From NCBI GenBank assembly GCA_973895155.1, contig OZ316899.1, positions 7,626,001 to 7,690,000 on the forward strand: a stretch of DNA of 64,000 nt, in the 5' to 3' direction. The notes below the pieces were generated by a model, which had not been told where the DNA came from, made no database searches, and saw only the letters and a program-made list of their open reading frames with translations. The position numbers and the translations under genes are program-made. This DNA is from Marsupella aquatica (lineage: Eukaryota > Marchantiophyta). Below, in pieces: positions 33,734 through 44,924 of this stretch. Each line of letters starts with the position of its first letter. The stretch's first letter is position 1.

Positions 33734-33968
33734 AATTAAGGGTGACTATGGAACCCGAGCCGAGGCCGAAAGTAAGGATGCCGGGAGAAACACAATTAGG
33801 GTTAGGGAGCGCTAAGTACCGGCGGCTACTAACGGGAAGGAAGACCAGCCAAGGGGGGGGGGGGGGTTAAGGACCGAGCGCAAGGACTGGCGGCTCATTT
33901 GCAAACACAAGCCAAGCGGACGACTATGGGAGGCCAACTGCTGTCCGCTGCTCAGGCAAGCACTCGGG

Positions 33969-35760
33969 GTGGAAGCAGATATCGACAATCAACTCAAGAA
34001 GGGTATGAGCAACGTCAATCAAGCTACTCATTTTTGGGGATGCCTGTTAGAACGGGCAATTGAGTACATTGGGACCTACCAGGACAAAGAATCAGAGAGA
34101 GCGGCTCGAGAACGGCAGGAGCTCGCTCGGCTGTGGGAGCTGCAGAAGTCTGCTTTCTTAGGAGGAAAACTCATTACGGCTGAATTCTTGTGGATGCCTA
34201 CTGCCGACGAACTCGACAATCTTCTGTTTTGTGAGAACAAGATAGTCGGCATCCGGGAGGCCATCAACCGCTGCAACGACACACATTGGGAGTTGAAGGG
34301 TAGCACGGAGGGGTGGACGAAGGCAACCGTACTAGGAGAAACATCCATGGCAGCCGCTATGAAGAGGAAAGGGAACAACAACGAAGAAGCCACCCCTGCA
34401 AAAAGAACGAGGTCGGCGGCACCCAAGAAACCAGCAGAGCAGGAAAGCAGGAGGCAGGCAGAAGCCGAAGAGGAGGAGGTCGACCCCGTCAATGTCGTTC
34501 CAACAAGAGATGACACCTAGAAAGGCTGGCGGCGACCCTCCCCAAGGAGGTGCTATTACACTTTGCGAGGGAAGAGGATGCATGCTTTACGCCTATGCAG
34601 ACTCAGAAATACCAGGGCTTCATGGCCGGATCCGGCTTGGAAGCATTTGTAAAGTTACCATGGCTGAAGTCGAAGGTACCGGATTCAGACTTACTGGAAT
34701 TCGTGGGATCATGGGAGCCCGAGACCAATTCCACAAGGGTGTATGGGAAGGATTTCTATCTCACTCCCTGGGTGATTGCCAAAGTGTTTGGCTTGCCGAT
34801 GGGCAATAAGACCAAAGTAGATACCAAGAAGACCTTGCCAGACAAGGAGTTCCGGTCGTTTCCAGGGCCATCAACAAAGAATGGCTTCTTCCAAACACCT
34901 GCACCAACACGCACATAGGAGAAATGATTGATTTTTTGCGGGTGACCATGCATTGTAACTTGTCGAGGGCAAAGATCGGCAAGGCACAGGTCTATCTGGC
35001 GGAGAGGCCAGACCCAAGCCAAGACTACAACAGGTACCTCCTCACCCAACTAAAGAAGATCTTGAAGGAGGAACAGTTGGTGATCGGCATGGGAAGCGTG
35101 TCCCGACTTGGTTATCACATGTTGCTGTTGTGCCGGTATGCTCGAAGCCAGATATTTGCCCCGGTACTGCCCCTACAGGCAAGAGCACCAAAGGAGGTTC
35201 CGGAACCAAGGCCGGCAACAGAGAAACCAACCCAGCCCGACAGTCCTACAATTGAGCAGGCGTTTAGGCCGAGGAAGGAGGACTTGCCAATGCAGCAACC
35301 AGGCATGCAAAATCTGCTGAAATTGCTGGAGAAGAAAAGGAGAACGGCAGCGGCAACGGGGCCAGTACAGAATACTGCTTCCAAGGTCGGCCTTAGCCAA
35401 CTTACCAGGGAAAACCCCTTTACCGGAGCCAAGGAGAGAAGGAGGTCAAAACACGAGTCGGGAGTCCGAATGTATGTAGGAGCTTCAAGTCCCGAAGCCG
35501 AGGAGAAGCAGCCCGAGGCCCTTACTCATGATAGGGAGAAGATGAGATCAACGTGGAAGCTGGAGGAACCAGGACCCGTGATCTGTGGGGTTGTGTTCAC
35601 GGGAGGACCAGGACAGCAGCGGGGGGAGCCGGTAGAACAAGCCGAGGAGGAGGCGGTAGAAGGCTACGACAATGATGACTCCGGCTACGGGTTGGACCAT
35701 CATGTTCCAGGAATAAGGACCTGTGGCAGGTTCATCCCCACTCTTCCAAGAGTAGTTTGA
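33969..35760 (+). pseudogene. LTR ORF of family B in B2, N-terminal part
   Basis: Three overlapping frames carry successive parts of the family B LTR protein: 33969-34520 (MSNVNQATHFWGCLLERA, KKPAEQESRRQAEAEEEEV), 34550-34918 (HFAREEDACFTPMQTQKYQG, GKDFYLTPWVIAKVFGLPMG) and 34924-35760 (MIDFLRVTMHCNLSRAKIGK, AQVYLAERPDPSQDY, RKEDLPMQQPGMQNLL). Small indels near 34515 and 34880 separate them. Here the codon before VYLAERPD is CAG, whereas both B1 LTRs have TAG. The frame stops at a TGA just before the A2 insertion. Confidence 0.75.
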
Positions 35761-36735
35761 GGGGACCCAACCCAGTAGAGCAGCCCCCAGTCTCCCCCAC
35801 TAGATGTTGCTCCCCCGAGTTTTGACGACATAAAACAGACTGTCACGTCGTCAGCCTTGGCCTTACTCCAGGCTTTGACTTAAATAGGCACACCCTTTGT
35901 CAAAATGAGGGTTTGGGCAGGGTGGGAGGCACATAATGCACCCAACTTACGTAAAATAGCGCTAAGTGCGCCTATCATCATATACAGACACCTCCTAGGT
36001 ATGGTTTGTGTTCGGCCGCCGGAACGTACCTCAATCGATAGCAGGATCGACCCTGGCTTAAGGGCTTCTAAGCCTTCGTATTGTCCACCTTCGATCCGGA
36101 TTTTGATGATATGGGTGCTCAACCCGGGCTCGCAACCACGTACACGCAAGCTGCACCCCGTGCACTACTTGGGTAGTGCGTTCGGCCAAGCGTTGGCACC
36201 TATACACGAGATTCACACACATACATTCGCACAAGCATAAAATCTTGATTTACATGAAGGAAATAACGGGAAGGGATTTTACTCCATAAGAGACATATGC
36301 GTACACTTAGTTGACCCGAATGCTCTGGAGTGAACAGGTCCGAGGCCGAGGGTGTACACTACAACGGAGCCCGGTTTTGCACTTGCCCAACGAGCTTAGT
36401 CTTACACCCTTCCCTTGGTACTCTTTCACTCCCAGAGGTTGGGACTCCCCGCACATACCGCGGATGTCCAACACTGAGACTAAAAACCCCCCTGCCTCTA
36501 CCGAGGGGTGCACTAAATACTAAGGGCCGAGGAACGGAGTGTCCTCCCGCCCGAAGATTCGTTGACTTAGGTCCTAACTAATCTGACTGTCAGGCCGCAA
36601 AACGGCTGTGTCTTATTAGAAGATCCTAACCTACGTAGGCTGGACAGCATGGCGGTGCTGCTCTAACTAGGGCAGGTTCCTGTCCCCATAGCCTGATTTA
36701 GCTATTCCTAACCCTATTCTATTCCTACTCCGCCG

Positions 36736-37028
36736 CTAATGCCTGGCACGCTTGCCAGAGCCGTTTGAGTGGGAGCGGCCATCCCGTTGCTTACAAAGTC
36801 TGTCGTTGTCCGCCTTGAGGAGCTGGACCTGGTCTAGCAGAGATTCGTTCTCTCGCTTCGCCGCGTCCGTCTCCTCCGCTGCCTCCTGGCATGCCTCCTC
36901 CAGCTGCTGGGCTTCGCTCGTAAGCTTGCCCACCACCTCGTCCTGCTTCTCGGCTTTGGTTTGGAGCCGCGCTACTTTGGCCTGTAGCGTGGCTATCTCC
37001 GCAGTGTCCCGCTGGGCCCGTTCTTCGG
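36736..37028 (-). pseudogene. Family A LTR ORF in A2, C-terminal coiled coil
   Basis: On the minus strand this encodes the end of the family A protein (AQRDTAEIATLQA... through AAKRENESLLDQVQLLKADN to GKRARH). It is directly continuous with the part at 52530-54841 once B1 and the CTTCC duplication are removed. The coiled-coil heptads match A1. Confidence 0.75.
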
Positions 37029-37954
37029 CTTCCTGTGGTGCGTCCCATGGCTCCCTAAACCCAAGAAACCCCCCAGCTCAAGCCGATTCCCGCAGGTTTC
37101 GTGCTTGGCGAGGCCGTTTCCGCGGCTTAGCGGCATGGGACGCTGCTAACCTTCTACTACTACTATTAACATTTTACACACATATACTGGACAGATCCTT
37201 CATCGGGTCATGAGATACGTAGCCGGCCTAATATAGGTCTTCCCCTGTCTTCCCCTGTCTTCCCCTCCGTCTTGTTAGGTATGTTTGGATTCCGCCGCCG
37301 GAATGATCCCCAATAGGCTTGGTTAAGCCGCTAAGACCTCTCTCAGCTCGACACATCCAACTCTCACTCCCCTGCTTACTTTCCTTCCTTCTGTTGATGT
37401 GGGCACTCTTCACACAAGTTAATGCGACACACAAATAGCAAAATGACTCATTCTGACTGAGTCATACCATGCACTTGCCATACAAACAGTACATCTCATA
37501 CACCAGTTCTGCGAACTAAGCCGTGAGGCCAACTCTATTCAGCTCTTAGGCATGAGGAAACATGAATATACACAAGGGTCACTGTATGACTAACCGAGAG
37601 CTTCTCGTACTACTTGATCCCAGCCCGGCTGGTGCAAACTAAAAACTTGCTAAAGAAGAGGCCCTGAGCTCCCCGCTGCCCAGGTACTTATCCTGGTAGT
37701 GGATCCGCCATTCTTTGCATCGTAAGCCTAATCTACCTGACAGTAATCTACTTGCCCGAATCTACCTATGTACAGCAAGGCAGGAGCACAAGTGTTGCTC
37801 CTACCAGTGGAACCGCAATCCCACTAAGCTAAGTGTCAGGGCCGCTCCTGGTTCTAATCCTAATCCTAAACGTGGAGATCCGCGCCCGCCCTGCCCACTC
37901 ACGCCTCCTCCCTCCACGTCCGCCCTCCCTAAAAGGAACGGCGCCCTTGCACCG

Positions 37955-40900
37955 TCACGACACCGGTGGTGGATCCTCAATGGACGCCCCCAACACTTCC
38001 CCCTCAGCCACTGCCGTTGGCCCGCCTACTGACAGATTACCTGCCCTTGACCGAGTCAACTCTCCCTCGGCCTGACTGGGTCCACCTTCGGCTTCAGCCT
38101 CGACACCGGCCTCGGCAATACCCACGGCTTCGGCCTCAGCCACTCCCACGGCTTCGGCCTCCCCTTCCCCTAGGGTAGTTGGATCCTTAGCCGTGACCCT
38201 GTCTGGGGTCGGTGCTGGGTCTACCTCCTTGATCACCACGGCCTGTGAAGTCGTATTACTCCTTGACCTTGAAGGTTTCCGCTTCTTCTTCGTTGGTGGC
38301 TCGGCATCTGGTCCCTTCCCCTTCCCACTTACTTCCGGCACTGGTGCAGGTGGCGCGGCCTGTCCTTCGGCAATTACCACCCCTGGTAACTGGTTTGTCC
38401 CAACGGGAGATGGACCTGCTGCAGCTAAGCATTTAAATACTGCGGCTTGTTTCTTCAGCCGCTCAGTTTGGTTGTCGGCCCGCCGCTGTAGGTTCTCCAT
38501 CTTCCTCGTGATTTCCTCCAACTCCTCTTGGGTTTCATCCAGGTCCTTACGTGCCCCCTCCAGCTCGTTTTTGGCCTCCTCCTGGTCCCTGTGGGCTTCC
38601 TCCAATTCCTTCTTCAAGGTAGCCCTCTCCTCCTGGGTTGCTCTTAGCTCCTTGTCGAGCTCTGCAATGATGACAGACTCCATCTGATTCATCTTGGCGT
38701 AAGTCTGTTCGAGCATCTCGTCCTTCTCCCTTAGGTCGGCCTTGAAGCTGGCCGTCAGGGACGCAAGCTCCTGCTGCAGCGCCATAATCCCTTGATAGGA
38801 TTTCCCTAACTCGGCCTCCTTCTGCTCAAGGGCTCCGCGGATTTTCTCGAGCTCCCCTTTCAACGCCCATTCCTTTCTTTGGGTCTCCGCCATGGCCCGG
38901 CTGTTGGCTGTTATGTGGGCCTCCTCTGTATTCTTCAGCTCTTGCTTCCACTTCTCCCTCTCTTTGATCGTGTCGGCCAACTCTTCCTGCGTCTGAGTCA
39001 GTTTATCCTTGATATTCTGATTATCAGCCTGCGCGGTGTCCAACTGCCCCTGCATGATGTTCAGCTCATGTCGTTTAATCCGCAGTTCATCTTGGGCTTT
39101 CTTGGCCGCCCTTAGATCTTCAATCTCGGCTTCCATCCTCCTAAGCCGCCGAATGACCTCGTCCTTCTTGCTTCTCTCTAAAGCCACCGCTTCTTCTAAT
39201 TGGTGCTTCTCCAACTGCTCCCTATGGAAAAAGGGTCCTACCTCCAACTCCTCTCCAAAGATGCCGAGCGCAAGTTCCCCACACATCTCACCATACTCCA
39301 TGGCTCTATTCTTAGCGTAGGTGGAGTAAGTAGAAGTGATCGGCATCGCCCATTGTGGCCTCTGCTCCCAAGCCGTCCTGCGGATCTCTTCAATCGTGGC
39401 TAGAGGTTTGCTTCCTTTTTCGGCTAGCCGCCTGATGTCCTCCGGCCAATCTCCTCCTGGTAAATCCTTTTCCTTAGCCAGGGCGGCCTCCTCTTCCTGC
39501 TTGATTCGCTCCTGAAATTCCTGCACCGTCTGTTTTATGCCGTCGAAGCTCGGGGGGGCAACGTCTGGTGGGGGAGACTCAGGGCTACTCTGCTGGTTGG
39601 GGTCCCCTCGCACTACCCTTGGAAGTGTGGGGACAAACCGGCCACAGGTCCTTACTCCTGGAACGTGATGGTCCGACCCATAGCCGGAATTATCATGGCT
39701 GTAGTCCTCCACTGCCTCCTCTACCTCTTGGACGTCCGGCTTCTCCCTCTCCTCTTCGTCGGTAGGAGTTTCAGGCAATTCTGCCTCAGATTCGGAGCTT
39801 GAGGTTCCCACGTACATTCGAACACCTGGCTTGGATTTCGGCCTGATTCTCTCCTTGTCTCCAGCAAAGGGGTTTTCTCTTGTGAGCCGGTGTAGGCCTA
39901 CCTCTGTAGTAGTGTCCTGCATTGTTGCCGTTGCCGTTGTTGTTGCCGATGCCGATTTCTTTTCTTTCTCCAGTAGTTTCAGCAGACTCTGCATGCCTGG
40001 TTGCTGCATCGGCAAGTCCTCCTTCCTGGGCCTAAACACCTGCTCGATCGTAGGACTAACAGGTGGTTGAGGCTTCTCAACCAACGGCCTCGGCGTTGGA
40101 GCTTCCTCGGGTGCCCTTACCTGCAGGGGAAGTACCGGGGCAAAAGTCTGACCTCTGGCATACCGGCACAACAGCGGCATGTGATAGCCAAGCCGCGACA
40201 CGCTCCCCATGCCGATTACCTGCTGCTCCTCCTTTAAGATCTTCTTCAATTGGTTGAGGAGGTACCCGTTGTAGTCCCGGCTTGGGTCTGGCCTTTCTGC
40301 CAGATAGACCTATGCCTTGCCGATCTCTGCCCTCGGCAAGTTACAATGCATGGTCACCCGCAAGAAGTCGATCATCTCTCCTATGTGCGGGTTGGTGCAG
40401 GTGTTCCGGAAGAAGCCATTCTTCGTTGATGGCCCGGGGAACGACCGGAACTCCTTGTCAGGCAAGGTCTTCCTGGTATCAACTTTGGTCTTATTGCCTA
40501 TCGGCAGGCCAAACACTTCGGCAATTACCTTGGGAGTAAGATAGAAATCCTTCCCATATATCCTCGTGCAATTGGTCTCGGGTTCCCATGACCCCACGAA
40601 TTCTAATAGGTCTGACTCCGGTACCTCCGACTTCAGCCATGGTAATCTTACAAAGGCCTCCAAGCCGGATCCGGCCATGAAGCCTTGGTACTTCTTGGTC
40701 TGCATGGCCGTAAAGCATGCATCCTCCTCCCGTGCAAAATGTAGTTGCACCTCCACCGGTAGGGTTGCCGCCCAGCCCTTCCAGGTGTCATCCCTGGTTG
40801 GAATGGCCTTGATGGGATCGACCTCCTCTTCTTCGGCTTCTCCCTGCCTCCTGCTCTGCTGCTCGGCTGGCTTCTTTGGTGCCGCCGATCTCGTTCTTTT

Positions 40901-41296
40901 TGCCGGGGTGGCTTCATCGTTGACGGCTCCCTTCCTCTTCATCTCTGCTGCCGTGGAGGTTTCTCCTAGCACCGTTGCCTGGGTCCACCTTTCCGTGCTA
41001 CCCTTTAATTCCCAGTGTATGTCGTTGCAGTTCTTGATGGCCTCTCGGATGCCGACGACGCTGTCTTTGCAAAACAGAAGATCGTCGAGTTGATTGGAAG
41101 TAGGCGTCCACAGGAACTCGTCCTTGATGAGTTCGCCTCCTAAGAAAGCCGTCTTCTGCAGCTCCCACAATCGAGCGAGCTCCTGCCGTTCTCTAGCTGC
41201 CCTTTCTGATTCCTCGTCCTCGTAAGTCTTGATGTACTCAGTTGCCCGTTCGAACAGGCATCCCCAGAAATGTGCCGCTTGATTGACGTTGCTCAT
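37955..41296 (-). CDS. LTR-encoded coiled-coil protein of family B (left LTR), amber codon at 40310
   Basis: One minus-strand frame runs from ATG 41296 (MSNVNQAAHFWGCLFERATE) to 37955, interrupted only by TAG at 40310-40312. That leaves 328 codons before it and about 784 after. Layout: an N-terminal helical domain; a basic KRTRSAAPKKPAE segment and acidic linker; a globular domain with GKDFYLTPKVIAEVFGLPIG, similar to the putative plant transposon protein / plant-mobile-domain-like fold; a P/E-rich linker; a long coiled coil (about residues 430-900; for example ELRATQEERATLKKELEEAH); a basic stretch (TKKKRKPSRSRS, likely nuclear signal); and an A/E/G-rich tail. B2 and B3 have CAG at the amber position. 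There are no enzyme motifs. It may be a structural or nuclear-targeting protein; function is unknown. Confidence 0.75.
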
Positions 41297-41568
41297 ACCC
41301 TCCTTAGGTTGATCGTCGGTATCTACTCTCTCCCCGAGTGCTTGCCTAAGCAGCTGACAGTAGTTGGCCTCCCGTAGTCGTCTGCCTAGTTCGTGCTCGC
41401 AAATGAGCCACTATTTCCTGCAAGCGCTCCTTACCCCTCTCCTTTGCCGGTCCTTCTTCCCGTTGATCCTTCCTAGCCGCCGACGCTTAACGCGCCCTAA
41501 CCCTAATCGGGTTTTCACCCTTAGCCTTACCTCCGGCCTCGGCCCGGGTTCCATGGTTGCCCCTAATT

Positions 41569-41579
41569 GTTTATATTTT
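41569..41579 (-). promoter_or_regulatory. TATA-like box in the B1 left LTR
   Basis: On the minus strand AAAATATAAAC lies about 95 bp from the LTR start and 270 bp before the LTR ORF ATG. It is conserved in B2 and B3. Confidence 0.55.
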
Positions 41580-41657
41580 CCTTGTTTTGTCACTATACTA
41601 AGGTGTTCCTAGGGTGCCTTCCTGCTTTACCCACTTAACCGGCCGAGTGATTCCTGT

Positions 41658-44600
41658 CTAGGCATCACATAGCTCCCCACTTAATTGTGAAGCGTCCTCG
41701 CGAACAACTTCATCTTCGTCCATATAGTATTTCTTGAGGCGGTCATAATGGATGCGAACTGGATATACCTCTCCCGTAATGTTGGCCAATTGTACGGAGC
41801 CATTGGGGAACATCATGGTTACTCTAAAGGGTCCTAACCAGCGAGTGTAAAGCTTTCCTGGAAACCTACTATACCTACTGTCATAAAGTAGCACAAGATC
41901 ACCGGTATGAATACTAACTACTTTTAACCTTTTATCATACTGCTGCTTCATGATATTCTGTCTATATTCTACTCTCTCGGCTGAAATCATTCTCGCTTCC
42001 TCTAAAGCTTCTAACCTATATTCTCGCTCCTTTAGGCTCTCCTCCGCTGAGGCTCTTTCCTCAATTGTAACTTGAAATGTCGGTATCTCAAGTTGCGTGG
42101 GTACCAGGGCTTCTTGTCCAAAGGTTAAGAAGAAGGGTGTATGACCGGTAGTGGATTTATAGGCAAGATTGTAAGCAAAAACAGCAGCAAACAATTTATC
42201 ATCCCAATCGAGTTTGTTCTGAGCTACTGTCTTGTTCAATATCTTTCCTATAATTCCGTTTGCTCGTTCTGTCAACCCGTTTGCCTTTGGATGGTAGGGA
42301 GTAGTAGGCCTATGTTTAACTAAATACTGCTCATTTAAACGACTAATTATATCATTCAAAAAATGGGTTCCTCTATCACTAACTAATTCTAGGGGTGCTC
42401 CATACCTGGTGAAGATCTGCTCATACATGAATCTAGCCGTAGTAATTGCATCATCCTTCGTTGTTGGTCTGGCCTCTACCCATTTAGTTGCATAATCCGT
42501 AGCCAGGATTATGTACTTGTTCCGTCGAGGGTGGGTCAGTGGTTTCAGAGGTCCAATGTAATCAATACCCCACTTCTCGAATGGTGCCAGAGGTAGAATA
42601 GGGTGCAGTGGATGCCTGGTGGACGCCCTTGGTCCTCCCGCTCGTTGACAAGGATCGCATTGTTTGATAAACTGATAGACATCTTTGTGCAAGGTGGGCC
42701 ACCAGTAACCGGCATTTAATATCTTCTTAGACGTGGTTACTGGGGCAAAATGTCCTCCGGCCTCCTCTCCATGCATGGCCCGTAGGACTCGTTTTACCTC
42801 TCTCTTTTCCAAACATCTTTGAATCGTGCCGTTGATTCCATGCTTGTGCAGTATGCCTTTAATGCACTGATACTGTCTGACCTTCCGCACAAAGACTGCG
42901 GCTTGCTCTCGGCTTAATCCTGGCTGTAATCTGGAAGTGCTGAGAAATTGTAAAATCTCAGGGTACCATGTACCAGCTATTTCCACAACGAATAGCTCCT
43001 CGTCGGGGAATCGATCATCGATGCAATCCGTGGCAGGTTTACCTGTGATCCTTGAAAAGAAGTCGGCATTGGCATGTAACTTTCCCGGCTTGATCCTCAG
43101 CTCATAGTCAAACTCCTGTAATAGCAAAATCCATCTTGCTACTCTGCCTGTAAGGTCCGGCTTATTGACTAGGTACTTCAAACTTTCATGATCAGTATGA
43201 AAGATTACCTTGTACCCTAGTAAATAATGCCTAAACTTTTTACAAGAATAAATGACTCCTAATGCTTCTCTTTCCGTGGTAGAGTAGTTCCGTTCGGCAT
43301 CGGCAAGCTGACGGCTTGCGAAGTATATGGGATGGTCCCTTCCTTTCTCATCCAACTGACTTAGTACTGAGCCAATACAGAAGCCCGAGACATCTACAAA
43401 AACATGAAAATCTTTGTTCCAGTCCGGTGCTATCATGACTGGGGCCTCTACTAACATCTGCTTCAATTCTACCACCGCTGTGACTCGTTCGGGTGTGGGT
43501 TCGAAGTCTGCTCCTGCCTTGAGCATATTGGTTAATGGTAAAGCTAGCTTGGCAAAATCCTTGATGAACCGGCGATAGTAACCAATGCATCCCAAGAAGG
43601 ATCTTACATCCTTTATGTTCTTAGGTTGCATGATATCTAGCCATACTGCTAGCTTACCTTTGTCAATCTCAATGCCCTTCCTTGATACCTTGTGACCTAG
43701 TAGCACCCCCTCGGTTACTGCAAAAAAACATTTATCTGGGTGTAACTTGAGACCCACCTCTCTACATCTCATGAAGGTTTTTCTGAGGTATTTAGCATGT
43801 TTCGATGCCTTCCCGAATACTGCAAAGTCATCAATGAAGATTTCCATGAACTTTCTCAAGTAATCATGGAAAATGTTCACCATTAATCGTTGGAACATAG
43901 CTGGTGCGTTGCAGAGTCCAAACGGCATACGATTGAAGACATAGATCCCCCATTCCGTGATGAAGGCCGTCTTGATTTGGTCTTCCTGCCGAATCCGGAT
44001 TTGGTTATAACCAGAGTATCCATCCATGAATGAATATAGTTCATGACTGGCTACCATGTCTAGTACCATATCAGTAAACGGTAAAGGAAAATGGTCTTTT
44101 AATGTTGCTTCATTCAGCTTCCTGTAATCCTGACAAACCCGGATCTTGGGTTTACCATCGGGTCCAGCTTTCTTGGGAACTATCACAATTGGAGACACCC
44201 AGTCTGAATGCAGGACTGGAGTGATGAATCCAGCTTCCACTAGTTTGTCGATTTCTGTTTTGACCAGCAGGGAATACTTCGGGTTCATCCTTCGAATTGG
44301 TTGTCGGAATGATTTGGCTCCCAGCATGAGATCAATTCGATGTTCCCCTAGTGTTGGATCTACTCCCTTTAGATCTTGGTGACTCCATGCAAACACATCC
44401 TGAAATTCAATCAATAAGTCACTAATCTCTTTCTCGAGCTCAGGTGCTAGATTTCTCCCTAAGTTCAGTTCTCTTCCCTCTCCTAAGTCGAGCTTCCGAT
44501 ATTGCCGTGCTTGGATCATATTAATCTGCTTCTTCAAATTCGGGTCCAGTTCGGCTTCCAGTCTCTCTAATCTCATACCTCCATAAACTGGGATTTCGGC

Positions 44601-44924
44601 TGGACTAGCCGAGTCGGTCCCTTCCTTGGTGTCCATAGATTGTCCCCTTACCGGTCTATTCGGTTTTGAATTAGTGGTCGGCTCCCCTTCCTGCCTTGGC
44701 TCTGGATCGTGTCTGTCCATCTCATCCACCTCTTGCTCCTGAGAGTTAGGCCGCTGTGCTCTCTCGGCTTCTAATAGGGCCTCAATTTGTTCTGCCCTCG
44801 TAATCAGCTTGTATGCCGATCCCTTGGTATTTAATTCCTTGCCGATGATCGATGGCGTTGTGAACCCTGCCGGCTCTGCCACAACGCCTGCAGAAAATTC
44901 ACTGTCCCTGCTACTGCTCCCCAC
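41658..44924 (-). CDS. B1 pol: reverse transcriptase, RNase H, integrase
   Basis: A minus-strand frame of 1,088 codons, -1 relative to gag, opens right after a TAA without an ATG (first codon GTG). It ends inside the first 12 bases of the LTR. RT spans about residues 200-400 (VDKLVEAGFITPVLHSDWVS-like start, PKIRVCQDYRKLNEATLKD, RMPFGLCNAPAMFQRLM, active site FIDDFAVFG). RNase H is about 500-630 (HVFVDVSGFCIGSVLSQLDE, TTEREALGVIYSCKKFRHYL, FHTDHESLKYL, ANADFFSR). Integrase zinc region is about 710-760 (H...H...CDPCQRAGG), with catalytic D, D, E in GIDYIGPL, LVSDRGTHF and LTERANGI. A GPF-type module (YTRWLGPFRV) is C-terminal. The order RT-RH-INT and the absence of a chromodomain place it among non-chromoviral Ty3/gypsy elements. 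All catalytic residues are present. Confidence 0.95.
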   Translation of the reverse strand: MGSSSRDSEFSAGVVAEPAGFTTPSIIGKELNTKGSAYKLITRAEQIEALLEAERAQRPNSQEQEVDEMDRHDPEPRQEGEPTTNSKPNRPVRGQSMDTKEGTDSASPAEIPVYGGMRLERLEAELDPNLKKQINMIQARQYRKLDLGEGRELNLGRNLAPELEKEISDLLIEFQDVFAWSHQDLKGVDPTLGEHRIDLMLGAKSFRQPIRRMNPKYSLLVKTEIDKLVEAGFITPVLHSDWVSPIVIVPKKAGPDGKPKIRVCQDYRKLNEATLKDHFPLPFTDMVLDMVASHELYSFMDGYSGYNQIRIRQEDQIKTAFITEWGIYVFNRMPFGLCNAPAMFQRLMVNIFHDYLRKFMEIFIDDFAVFGKASKHAKYLRKTFMRCREVGLKLHPDKCFFAVTEGVLLGHKVSRKGIEIDKGKLAVWLDIMQPKNIKDVRSFLGCIGYYRRFIKDFAKLALPLTNMLKAGADFEPTPERVTAVVELKQMLVEAPVMIAPDWNKDFHVFVDVSGFCIGSVLSQLDEKGRDHPIYFASRQLADAERNYSTTEREALGVIYSCKKFRHYLLGYKVIFHTDHESLKYLVNKPDLTGRVARWILLLQEFDYELRIKPGKLHANADFFSRITGKPATDCIDDRFPDEELFVVEIAGTWYPEILQFLSTSRLQPGLSREQAAVFVRKVRQYQCIKGILHKHGINGTIQRCLEKREVKRVLRAMHGEEAGGHFAPVTTSKKILNAGYWWPTLHKDVYQFIKQCDPCQRAGGPRASTRHPLHPILPLAPFEKWGIDYIGPLKPLTHPRRNKYIILATDYATKWVEARPTTKDDAITTARFMYEQIFTRYGAPLELVSDRGTHFLNDIISRLNEQYLVKHRPTTPYHPKANGLTERANGIIGKILNKTVAQNKLDWDDKLFAAVFAYNLAYKSTTGHTPFFLTFGQEALVPTQLEIPTFQVTIEERASAEESLKEREYRLEALEEARMISAERVEYRQNIMKQQYDKRLKVVSIHTGDLVLLYDSRYSRFPGKLYTRWLGPFRVTMMFPNGSVQLANITGEVYPVRIHYDRLKKYYMDEDEVVREDASQLSGELCDA
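41670..41683 (-). other. B1 polypurine tract
   Basis: On the minus strand TAAGTGGGGAGCTA directly precedes the 3' LTR. Its first 12 bases recur internally at 44916-44927. Confidence 0.75.

Larger units (their letters stand above)
33651..35840 (+). repeat. B2 5' LTR, first part
   Basis: It is collinear with the first 2.2 kb of the B1 LTR read on its own strand: the AAATATAAAC box, MSNVNQA ORF start and GFFRN region in order. A run of 14 G lies at 33853-33866. It breaks at CATAAAACAGAC, where A2 is inserted. Confidence 0.9.
37034..41669 (-). repeat. B1 left LTR (3' LTR)
   Basis: 4,636 bp. It ends at 41669 (GGCATCACA on the plus strand) next to the polypurine tract. GCGTCCCATG (37040-37049) and CATGGGACGC (37134-37143) form a perfect 10-bp inverted repeat at its 3' end. 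Confidence 0.96.

Noticed and set aside
33853-33866. Run of 14 G
   Set aside because: A homopolymer in an old LTR copy, probably slippage or a base-calling problem. No function is inferred.
38193-38687. Plus-strand ORFs in the LTR (S/V-rich, for example 38193-38687 and 49050-49544)
   Set aside because: They are antisense to the coiled-coil frame and show its mirrored composition. They have no family features and no promoter.
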